This document shows, one piece after another, positions 17,814-24,973 of a stretch of DNA of 64,000 nucleotides. The notes beneath the pieces are model-generated. The model saw nothing but the letters and a program-made list of their open reading frames with translations, was not told the origin of the DNA and searched no databases. Origin of the DNA: GWE2-42-39 sp942493345 (lineage in GTDB: Bacteria; Bacteroidota; Bacteroidia; Bacteroidales; Prolixibacteraceae). The position numbers and the translations under genes were made by a program. Within the stretch, counting starts at the first letter, position 1; every line of letters starts with the position of its first letter. The DNA is taken from the NCBI GenBank assembly GCA_942493345.1, contig OW818695.1, forward strand, positions 2,728,001 through 2,792,000. The letters are read 5' to 3'.

Positions 17814-19379
17814 CTATTCTAAAACATACTCTTTTGCCAATTCGGTAAAATCGTTTAACTGTGCTATTTCCCAGTCGATGTTCTTGTTCATTTCTTTTGC
17901 CATTATTGATGCTACTTTTGGGGCTATTTCAATGGCGGCTCGGGCATCTAAAAATAACATTCGTACCCGGCGCGCCAATACATCTTCCACTGTTAGCGCC
18001 ATTTCTTCCCGTACTGCCCATATTACGTGAGCTGCATAGAAAGTGTAGTTTTTGTGAAGCAGTTCAGCATTGGCCTTGTTTTCATCAATAATTTTTTTGA
18101 TGTTTTCTATGTCCGAACCGTAAACATAGTCCCATTTGCTATCATCTGTATTTTTTGAATATCCGTGTAATTTGAGGTCTTTTGTAGGACAAATTTTGGT
18201 CGGTAATCCTGCAATTTGTATCGATTGGTCAATTGCTTCTTCTGCCATTTCCCTGTAGGTGGTCCATTTTCCACCGGTAATGGTCAAAAGCCCTGATTCC
18301 GATTTGTATATTTTATGATTCCGTGATATTTCTTTTGTTTTCTTGCTGTTATCGTTGGTCGGTGCAGCTAAAGGCCGTAGTCCGGCAAAAACAGATAAAA
18401 CATCTTTTCGAGTAGGTTGCATTTCCAGGTACTGTCCTGCTTGGTCTAAAATAAAATCGATCTCTTCTTCCAATGCTCTTGGTTCCAACAATGCGGAGTT
18501 TAAGGGAGTATCGGTGGTGCCCAAAACAACTTTTCCGTGCCATGGGACGCCAAATAATACGCGTCCGTCTTTTGTCTTTGGGATCATCAACGCAGAATTG
18601 CCTCCTAAAAACTTACTGTCGACCACTAAATGAACACCTTGACTGGGGCGTACTTTTTTCTTTGCTTCAGCAGCATCCATCTTCATAATATCATCAACAA
18701 AAACGCCGGTGGCATTGATTATGACTTTCGCGTTGATTTGATGTTTTTTGCCACTCATTTGGTCGACAACAATCGCTCCGGATAGGTTTCCCTGCTCGTT
18801 TTTTAATAATTCAATAACCTTCATGTAATTAAGGCAAATAGCTCCCAGGTCGGTAGCCGTTTGCGCAAGAGTTATTGCCATGCGTGAATCGTCAAACTGT
18901 CCGTCGTGGTATACAACGCCTCCTCTTAACCCCGACTGTTTCAATCCCGGAATTTCTTTTTTTATCGTTTTTCTCATCAGGGGTAAAGAACGGCCCAGTC
19001 CCAATCTGCCGGCTAGCACATCGTAAAGAGTCAGCCCGATCGTGTAGAAAGATTTTTCCCACCAGCGATAATTTCCTATTATGAAACGCATGTCTTTTAC
19101 CAGGTGAGGTGCATTTCTCCGCATGCGTCCGCGTTCATGCAGTGCTCCGACAACCATATTCACATCGCCCTGAGCCAGATAGCGAACTCCTCCGTGTACC
19201 AGTTTTGTGCTACGGCTCGAAGTCGCTTTGGCAAAATCATGTTGTTCCAGTAAAACTGTTTTGAAGCCCCTGGATGCAGCATCTACGGCTGTTCCTAATC
19301 CTGTTGCCCCGCCTCCAATGATCAGAATATCAAAAAGAGGTTGCTTTTCTGTTTGCTTTAGTAAATTGTCTCTATTCAT
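17814..19379 (-). CDS. glpD: FAD-dependent glycerol-3-phosphate dehydrogenase
   Basis: 521 residues from MNRDNLLKQTEKQPLFD; an ATG 21 codons upstream falls in a poor, low-complexity leader. The FAD-binding Rossmann motif is at the N-terminus (ILIIGGGATGLGTAVDAAS), followed by the family signature ATSSRSTKLVHGGVRYL, and GGKWTTYREMAEEAID marks the second conserved block. It oxidises sn-glycerol-3-phosphate to DHAP at the membrane, passing electrons to quinone. It is the first gene of the minus-strand glycerophosphate run and diverges from the DeoR-type regulator across 171 bases that contain a perfect inverted repeat. No glycerol kinase gene is seen nearby, which fits supply of ready-made glycerol phosphate from phosphodiesters. 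Confidence 0.93.
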   Translation of the reverse strand: MNRDNLLKQTEKQPLFDILIIGGGATGLGTAVDAASRGFKTVLLEQHDFAKATSSRSTKLVHGGVRYLAQGDVNMVVGALHERGRMRRNAPHLVKDMRFIIGNYRWWEKSFYTIGLTLYDVLAGRLGLGRSLPLMRKTIKKEIPGLKQSGLRGGVVYHDGQFDDSRMAITLAQTATDLGAICLNYMKVIELLKNEQGNLSGAIVVDQMSGKKHQINAKVIINATGVFVDDIMKMDAAEAKKKVRPSQGVHLVVDSKFLGGNSALMIPKTKDGRVLFGVPWHGKVVLGTTDTPLNSALLEPRALEEEIDFILDQAGQYLEMQPTRKDVLSVFAGLRPLAAPTNDNSKKTKEISRNHKIYKSESGLLTITGGKWTTYREMAEEAIDQSIQIAGLPTKICPTKDLKLHGYSKNTDDSKWDYVYGSDIENIKKIIDENKANAELLHKNYTFYAAHVIWAVREEMALTVEDVLARRVRMLFLDARAAIEIAPKVASIMAKEMNKNIDWEIAQLNDFTELAKEYVLE

Positions 19380-19436
19380 ATGAATTTCTTTTTGTTGCTT
19401 TTTGTGGTAAAATAAGTAAGAAAAAGAAACAAATAC

Positions 19437-19460
19437 AAACAAATCGAAAAATATTTGTTT
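19437..19460. promoter_or_regulatory. Candidate operator for the DeoR/GlpR-type regulator
   Basis: A perfect 8-base inverted repeat, AAACAAAT (19437-19444) and ATTTGTTT (19453-19460), with an 8-base spacer, lies between the divergent glpD and regulator genes. A further ACAAATAC copy (19429-19436) precedes it directly. Binding is inferred from position and symmetry only. Confidence 0.5.
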
Positions 19461-19480
19461 TTGAATCGCTGTTTTGCACG

Positions 19481-19513
19481 TTTGTTTTTTTTAGGATAAT
19501 AGTTGTATTTTTG
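19481..19513 (+). promoter_or_regulatory. Bacteroidota-type promoter of the DeoR/GlpR regulator gene
   Basis: TTTG at 19481-19484 and TATTTTTG at 19506-19513 match the Bacteroides housekeeping consensus (TTTG near -33, TAnnTTTG near -7) with a 21-base gap. Transcription would start near 19520, giving a leader of about 30 bases. Confidence 0.6.
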
Positions 19514-19550
19514 GGATGAAATAGAACAGTATATTTTAATAGGGAAATTC

Positions 19551-20315
19551 ATGGCCAGTATTGCAGAAAGACATAAGTATATCCTTGATTCGCTGAGTAA
19601 AGACGGTTTCGTCAAAGTCCTTGATGTTGCAAAATCTTTAAAAGTTACAACCGTAACAATTCGTAAGGATTTAAAATATCTGGAAGAAAAAAAATTTCTT
19701 TTCAGGACCCACGGTAGCGCCAGTCCTATTAATCCTCATGCTATCGATTTAAATATTACAGAAAAAGAAAAGATAAAGAGGGAAGAAAAGAAACGTATAG
19801 CACAGGCTGCCTGTGAATTAATTGAAAAGGATGATTCTATTATTGTTGGGGCAGGATCTACTGTTTTTGCTTTTGCCGAACAAATCCGTCCTGTAGATAA
19901 TCTGACTGTTGTTACGGCTTCTCTTAAGGTGTCGATTTTATTAAATGAGATCAACAATGTAACTGTTATCCAGCTGGGAGGAACGGTTCGAAAAAATTCT
20001 GTTTCCGTAATTGGAGATCATACTTCCCGTTTTCTCGAAGACATTACCTGTTCCAAACTTTTTATGGGAGTTGACGGGATCGATTCGGAGTTTGGAATTA
20101 CCAATTCAAACATCGAAGAGGCCCAGTTAAATAAAAAAATGATCGATGCTTCTTTAAAAACAATCATACTGGCAGACTCTTCAAAATTCGGGAAAAGAGG
20201 TTTCGGAAGAATTTGTAATCTTGACCGGGTTGATGTTATCATTACCGATTCGGGAATTACCGATTCGATGGCAAAAATGATTGATGGCTTTGGAATCGAG
20301 TTAATTGTGGTTTAG
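19551..20315 (+). CDS. DeoR/GlpR-family transcriptional regulator
   Basis: 254 residues from MASIAERHKYILDSLSKDG, preceded by AGGG; an ATG at 19503 would lie upstream of the expected transcription start. The N-terminal winged helix (about residues 1-60, including VTTVTIRKDLKYLEEKK and the end of the DeoR signature) is followed by the DeoR sensor domain. That domain has a phosphate-ester pocket type motif (IIVGAGSTVFAFAEQI) and later FMGVDGIDSEFGITNSN and LADSSKFGKRGF. It should repress the divergent glpD operon and respond to a phosphorylated metabolite such as glycerol phosphate or DHAP. The effector is inferred from family and context. Confidence 0.88.
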   Translation: MASIAERHKYILDSLSKDGFVKVLDVAKSLKVTTVTIRKDLKYLEEKKFLFRTHGSASPINPHAIDLNITEKEKIKREEKKRIAQAACELIEKDDSIIVGAGSTVFAFAEQIRPVDNLTVVTASLKVSILLNEINNVTVIQLGGTVRKNSVSVIGDHTSRFLEDITCSKLFMGVDGIDSEFGITNSNIEEAQLNKKMIDASLKTIILADSSKFGKRGFGRICNLDRVDVIITDSGITDSMAKMIDGFGIELIVV

Positions 20316-20412
20316 CCGGTAAAAACAATTTGCACGGAACCCTAGAAAGTTACGAAATTAGAATAAACGGGATTGTCATTTTCGGGAAATTGATAAAACA
20401 ACGAACGAACGT

Positions 20413-21531
20413 TTAATAGTGGCTGACAATGTATTCGGTAGAAGGGTCGTCGGTTTTAAACGCATGAATTACAATTGGTTTCTTTTTTTCAGAAATCAGT
20501 AATTTTAGGCCTTCCATCGTTTTTTCATCCGAAAAATTACTGCACGGGAAACTGAAATAGTCGACCTTGTAGTTGGCCATGATCTTTTTCTCCTGTTCTA
20601 TCCAACTTTTATTTTCAGCAACAGTACTGTCGAGAAGCGAAATTACCGTATTGAAATATCCGTTTAGTATGTATGCAAAGAATTCTTCGTCAGTAGGATA
20701 GGGGGTAAGATATACGTCATTCTCCAATCGAAAAATCTTCCCTCTTTCCATTTGCGTAATTTCGTCAAGTCTCCGGGGGGAAACCGTTTTTTCGGTTTCG
20801 GTTTTGGCTCCGTACTTTTCAACCAGCGATTTAAAAACATTGACCCTGTCGCGGCCGAGATAGCAATGCACATAGTAACGGCCTTTTCCACTGCTGGCCA
20901 GTTGTTTTATTTCTTCCAGTGCTCCCTCGTTGCCCGAAATCCAGGGTAGCATGGGTATATTAATAATCCTGAGTCCTATTTTTTTCCCGATTTCAGTTTC
21001 CTTTTTCAGTAATGCTGGTTCTGCCGGCACTACCATTTCGTGCAGCAGACTGATTATTGCATCGAATCCCTGTTCTTGAAGACTGTCTATCATTTCTTCC
21101 GTAGGATAGGAACCAAAAATAAATTCCATTCCTCCGTTTTGATGTATCCCTGATGCTTTTTGCGTAGATGATTCGGAACTCGAATAGGCAATCAGCCATT
21201 GCGGGTGAAAACTAAAGATGTATACTGAACACAGAAAGGAAAGTCCCAGTATAACTGGAATTGCTGATTTTAAAAACTTTATTCGGGTACGTTTTACAAT
21301 GTTGAAAAAAAGCAAGGCAAGAAAAAATGAAACAACGATGTATCCGAGAATAATCAATTTCCCCCATAAATTTTCTTCGGAATGCTCCATTGCTGTGTTT
21401 TGTGCATATTCCGACAACCATCGCGAGGGGCCGGCAATCAGAACCCACAGTCCCATTGGAAAACCTACACAGAGCCAGATGTACAGAAATAGGATTACCG
21501 ATTTTATACTTAATTTTCTACGTCTGTTCAT
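20413..21531 (-). CDS. Membrane protein with tandem dual-specificity-phosphatase-like domains
   Basis: 372 residues. Three membrane segments occupy about residues 10-32, 58-79 and 89-108. They are followed by a phosphatase-like domain (135-240) with a full C-x5-R loop, His222-Cys223-YLGRD-Arg229. A second copy (about 270-372) follows the same plan (PYPTDEEFFAYILNGYFNTVISLL against SYPTEEMIDSLQEQGFDAIISLL; both are shown here in part), but its loop reads H356-A-F-K-T-D-D, without the Cys and Arg. So one domain looks catalytic and the other inactive. It sits 6 bases after dgkA on the same strand. PTPMT1-type enzymes of this fold dephosphorylate phosphatidylglycerophosphate, so a lipid phosphate substrate is plausible but unproven. 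Confidence 0.7.
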   Translation of the reverse strand: MNRRRKLSIKSVILFLYIWLCVGFPMGLWVLIAGPSRWLSEYAQNTAMEHSEENLWGKLIILGYIVVSFFLALLFFNIVKRTRIKFLKSAIPVILGLSFLCSVYIFSFHPQWLIAYSSSESSTQKASGIHQNGGMEFIFGSYPTEEMIDSLQEQGFDAIISLLHEMVVPAEPALLKKETEIGKKIGLRIINIPMLPWISGNEGALEEIKQLASSGKGRYYVHCYLGRDRVNVFKSLVEKYGAKTETEKTVSPRRLDEITQMERGKIFRLENDVYLTPYPTDEEFFAYILNGYFNTVISLLDSTVAENKSWIEQEKKIMANYKVDYFSFPCSNFSDEKTMEGLKLLISEKKKPIVIHAFKTDDPSTEYIVSHY

Positions 21532-21537
21532 GCTGTT

Positions 21538-21933
21538 TTAGTTTTGATTCAGGAATAATATTAGTTTGGGAATAAAAATAATAGCGCCAACAACGATAGC
21601 TGTTATTGCGGCAATAAGCACCCCGGTTGCAGCAAGGTCTTTGGCTTTTCCAATCCGATCCCGCTGCTCTTCCGAAACTTCATCTGCTAAAAATTCCAGG
21701 GCCGAGTTAATTGCTTCGGCTGAAAAAACGAAAGCTGAAACCAGAAGTACCGCGATCCATTCCATACTGTTTATATGAAAAATGAACCCGGCAATAATTA
21801 CGAGCATCAAAGCGGCCAAATGTATCCTGGCATTGTGTTCGTAGCGGAACAACCAGGTAAATCCGCGAAAAGCATATTTGAAACTTTTTATCCGGCTTTT
21901 GACTGAGAATTTATACCTGCCTTTGTCTTCCAT
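21538..21933 (-). CDS. dgkA: Diacylglycerol kinase / undecaprenol kinase, DgkA family
   Basis: 131 residues with three membrane segments. The family signature is complete: an N-terminal amphipathic part ending RYEHNARIHLAA, then FSAEAINSALEFLADEV and RIGKAKDLAATGVLI. It phosphorylates a membrane lipid alcohol (diacylglycerol in proteobacteria, undecaprenol in Gram-positives). Co-transcribed with the tandem phosphatase-like membrane protein 6 bases downstream, which suggests paired phosphorylation and dephosphorylation of a lipid. Which lipid it uses cannot be told from the sequence. Confidence 0.9.
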   Translation of the reverse strand: MEDKGRYKFSVKSRIKSFKYAFRGFTWLFRYEHNARIHLAALMLVIIAGFIFHINSMEWIAVLLVSAFVFSAEAINSALEFLADEVSEEQRDRIGKAKDLAATGVLIAAITAIVVGAIIFIPKLILFLNQN

Positions 21934-22209
21934 TGCTTTGCCCGGTTAGATAAGTCAATTTATAAAAGATAAAAATTGTGTTGTTGATAACTGGTTTGTA
22001 TGATTTGGATATATCCAACCAACGCCCAATCGTTACAAGAAATCACTATCGTTTGTCTAATTTACAAAAACAGAACGACTTTCAGATTTATATTGATGCG
22101 TTTTTTTATTGAATGCGATCAAAGCAAATTACAACAACTCCTCGTGGCGGACAGGATCGTGTTTTGTTCATTTATAAAGCGATGTAATTTTTGTGCAATA
22201 AGCAGAAGG

Positions 22210-22659
22210 TTATACCTGGATTTTAACGACAACTTTTTTTACAGCAGATGTTTCTCCGGTGCGAATGCACGGTTGGTGCAAATCGGTTGGATAAAAAATA
22301 GCAAACATACCGGGCACAAAATTCATCGTTGAAACAGGGACTTCAAAAAACACACAGTCTTTTTCTTCGTTGTATGCGATACTCGGGTTTTGCCCGGTTA
22401 GCGGGGTATAACCCATCGTTTCTTCTCCTGAAATAAGAAATTGCAGATCAATGTATTTCCGGTGCGCTTCAATTTTGCAATCGGCTTCCGGTTTGGTCTC
22501 ATATTCGTTTACCATCGCGTAAATCAAGTCGCCATCGATGGTATATTTCCCTTTTTCAATTCCGGAGAAATCGGTTTCTGAAATATATTTTAGAGCCTTT
22601 ACGATTCTGTCACCTAACCCTGTATATAAATCGATGTTTTCAATACGATCTGCAATCAT
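22210..22659 (-). CDS. YhcH/YjgK/YiaL (DUF386, TabA-like) family protein
   Basis: 149 residues from MIADRIENIDLYTGLGDRIV; a longer open frame upstream overlaps the next gene and is not used. The family pattern is visible: KYTIDGDLIYAMVNEYETKP, then EAHRKYIDLQFLISGEETMGY and the C-terminal metal-site motif MFAIFYPTDLHQPCI with VKKVVVKI. It has a cupin-like fold with bound metal. Members act in sialic-acid and other sugar catabolism or influence biofilm; the exact reaction is uncertain. Cytoplasmic, with no signal peptide. It stands downstream of a small secreted protein gene on the same strand, with a 58-base gap. Confidence 0.88.
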   Translation of the reverse strand: MIADRIENIDLYTGLGDRIVKALKYISETDFSGIEKGKYTIDGDLIYAMVNEYETKPEADCKIEAHRKYIDLQFLISGEETMGYTPLTGQNPSIAYNEEKDCVFFEVPVSTMNFVPGMFAIFYPTDLHQPCIRTGETSAVKKVVVKIQV

Positions 22660-22717
22660 GATTTCAAAAATTAAATTTAGTGCGAACTTACCAAATGTGC
22701 AGAAAATAAGAAATAAG

Positions 22718-23245
22718 TTACCGTTTTTTCTTTTTTGAAAATAAATCCAGCAGGTTGATACCAAAACCGGGGGCCGATGCTCCGGGGGCATACGGATTGA
22801 TTGTTTGCAGATTACTGCCGGTTTTATAGTCTATCGGCTTGGGCATCAATCCGAGCTGCTTATAAATGAGTTTCATATTTCTCTCAAAATTTGCCAAATC
22901 AACTTCATAACTTTTAACAATTACCGGACTGATTTCGTACGGCTGAATGTTCAGGAAAAACGTATTTTCTGATGCGTGTTTCTTATTGGCTTGTACAAAC
23001 AATCGCCCATACGCAATGTGGTTTACAACCAGCGAATCGCCGGGTTGTACCCGCGTGCGAAAATACCCTGAACGATTTGTTGGATCCACTTTTAGTGTGC
23101 GGCAATTAATCAGATAGGCGCCTTCAATAGGAAGAGAATCCGAATCGAATATATATCCGGAAAAGAGGATTGTACTGTCGGGCAGACTTTGTGAAGAGGC
23201 ATCGAAAACAATAAAAAACAAGCAGAGGACGGGAATACTTTTCAT
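22718..23245 (-). CDS. Secreted protein with CarboxypepD-regulatory-like domain
   Basis: 175 residues from MKSIPVLCLFFIVFDASSQ, a signal peptide; the upstream ATG at 23281 adds 12 residues. Residues about 28-110 fit the carboxypeptidase regulatory-like beta-sandwich common in Bacteroidota surface proteins: FSGYIFDSDSLPIEGAYL, then SGYFRTRVQPGDSLVVNHIA and YEISPVIVKSYEVD. The remainder is a short conserved-looking tail ending in a basic KKKKR. There is no transmembrane barrel, so it is not a TonB-dependent receptor. It is probably periplasmic or outer-membrane associated, of unknown role. Confidence 0.7.
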   Translation of the reverse strand: MKSIPVLCLFFIVFDASSQSLPDSTILFSGYIFDSDSLPIEGAYLINCRTLKVDPTNRSGYFRTRVQPGDSLVVNHIAYGRLFVQANKKHASENTFFLNIQPYEISPVIVKSYEVDLANFERNMKLIYKQLGLMPKPIDYKTGSNLQTINPYAPGASAPGFGINLLDLFSKKKKR

Positions 23246-23644
23246 CCGAAAAAATTTTAGAATGTTTGATTTTTTGTTCATTCAGGTTTTGCTGTTTTAT
23301 CAAAATATTCTACCAAGTGGAACTCACATGCAGTTTGTTCATCTCTGTTTGTGCTTCTATACAAGTTGTTCGTTTTATACAATTATTTATTGTACTGAAA
23401 GTTACTTGAGGAAACCGTTAATAAAGCTGAAGCAATGATAAAAAGGATTAAGCATTCTTAAAATGGATTAAATGCGGCAGAAGGGAAACGGCAATAATAC
23501 ACCAGATCGGCTATTTTGAAAAGAAGTAATTCAGATTTGAATTATTTTCAAAAACTTTTCGACAAATCTTAAAATTATTTGTGATCTTTGTTTTACTTTT
23601 TCTTCGATAACTCTCAATACGTAATAATTTATAATTCAAACATC
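23246..23644. other. Intergenic region upstream of serA
   Basis: A divergent spacer between the CarboxypepD-like gene (minus) and serA (plus). Close to serA it holds a 6-base inverted repeat (ACAAAT at 23562-23567, ATTTGT at 23577-23582) and GATCTTTG (23584-23591), a near match to the -7 element. No gene was seen. Confidence 0.4.
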
Positions 23645-24820
23645 ATGTTTAAGATACAGACCTTAAATAAGATTGATAGCGAAGGGCTAAAGCTCTTTTC
23701 TTCAGAAAAGTATGAAATTGCCGGTGACATGGCCAATCCCGATGCAATTGTAGTTCGAAGCGCAGCCATGCACGACATGGAAATGCCTTCAAGTTTGAAA
23801 GCAATTGCGCGTGCCGGAGCGGGAGTAAACAATATCCCGATTGAAAAATGTACCGAAAAAGGTATTGTAGTGTTTAACACGCCAGGCGCTAACGCCAACG
23901 CGGTAAAAGAGCTGGTTATTGCCGGTTTGTTATTGTCATCGCGTGGCATTGCACCTTCTATCGAATGGGCCAAAACCCTTGTAGGCAAAGGAAGTGAAGT
24001 TCCTGCCCTGATCGAAGAAGGCAAAAAAAATTACGGCGGAACGGAAATAAAAGGAAAAACCCTGGCCATTATCGGGCTGGGCGCCATTGGAGTACTGATT
24101 GCCAATGCAGCACAGGCTTTGGGAATGGAAGTAATAGGTTACGACCCCTATATTTCGGTAACCCAAGCATGGCATTTGAGCCGCAATGTGAAAAAAGCCG
24201 AAAGTCTCGAATCTCTTTTGGCGAATGCCGACTTTGTTTCTATCAATGTTCCGCAGACTCCTGAAACCAAAGGCTACATCAATAAAAACACAATTAAAAT
24301 GATGAAGGACGGGGTTAAAATCCTGAATTTTGCTCGCGGTGGTTTGGTCAACAATGCTGACATGAAAGAAGCGCTCGAATCGGGAAAAGTTTCCTGCTAT
24401 GTTAGCGATTTCCCCGATGAAGAAGTATTGATGATGAAAAATGTAGTTGCCATTCCTCACCTTGGCGCTTCAACCGAAGAATCGGAAACCAACTGTGCTA
24501 TTATGGCCGTTGAACAGGTTCGCGAATATCTCGAAAAGGGAAATATCGTGAATTCGGTGAACTTCCCGACTGCCGAAATGGACCGCAACGGGGGAGCTCG
24601 CATTGTGATTGCCAATAAAAATGTTCCCAACATGGTGAGCCAGATTACTTCGAAACTGGCTTCCGAAGGAATTAACATTTCGAACATGCTGAACAAAAAT
24701 AAAGCAGATATTGCCTACAATATTATTGATATTGATGGCGCTGATCCATCTGATACACTGACAGAAAAATTACTTTCTATTGATGGCGTATTTATGGTGC
24801 GCATCCTTCATTCGAAGTAA
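23645..24820 (+). CDS. serA: D-3-phosphoglycerate dehydrogenase
   Basis: 391 residues from MFKIQTLNKIDSEGLKLF; an open-frame extension upstream is AT-rich leader. It catalyses the first step of serine synthesis, 3-phosphoglycerate to 3-phosphohydroxypyruvate, with NAD. The NAD site is AIIGLGAIGVLIANAAQALG followed by the acidic residue in GYDPY. Catalytic residues are Arg in NFARGGLVNN, Glu in DFPDEEVL, and His in IPHLGAST. A C-terminal ACT-like regulatory domain (about residues 310-391, VPNMVSQITSKLASEGINIS) suggests feedback control by serine. The usual partner serC is not adjacent. A terminator follows. Confidence 0.93.
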   Translation: MFKIQTLNKIDSEGLKLFSSEKYEIAGDMANPDAIVVRSAAMHDMEMPSSLKAIARAGAGVNNIPIEKCTEKGIVVFNTPGANANAVKELVIAGLLLSSRGIAPSIEWAKTLVGKGSEVPALIEEGKKNYGGTEIKGKTLAIIGLGAIGVLIANAAQALGMEVIGYDPYISVTQAWHLSRNVKKAESLESLLANADFVSINVPQTPETKGYINKNTIKMMKDGVKILNFARGGLVNNADMKEALESGKVSCYVSDFPDEEVLMMKNVVAIPHLGASTEESETNCAIMAVEQVREYLEKGNIVNSVNFPTAEMDRNGGARIVIANKNVPNMVSQITSKLASEGINISNMLNKNKADIAYNIIDIDGADPSDTLTEKLLSIDGVFMVRILHSK

Positions 24821-24839
24821 AAGATATAAACGACAATAG

Positions 24840-24880
24840 AACCCGGAATTTATATTAAATATTTCCGGGTTTCTTTTTTA
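24840..24880 (+). terminator. Terminator after serA
   Basis: AACCCGGAA (24840-24848) pairs with TTCCGGGTT (24863-24871), followed by TCTTTTTT. It lies 20 bases after the serA stop. Confidence 0.8.
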
Positions 24881-24973
24881 TTTCCTGTTCCAATTCGAAT
24901 AAAATTCTATTTTTGCATTTGACGAAAACCTTACCTGCATAACGATTTAATAATCTGGCAAAAAACTATTAAA

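Noticed and set aside
22000..22332. A plus-strand open frame of 110 codons.
   Set aside because: It overlaps the YhcH-family gene on the other strand and has no family features.
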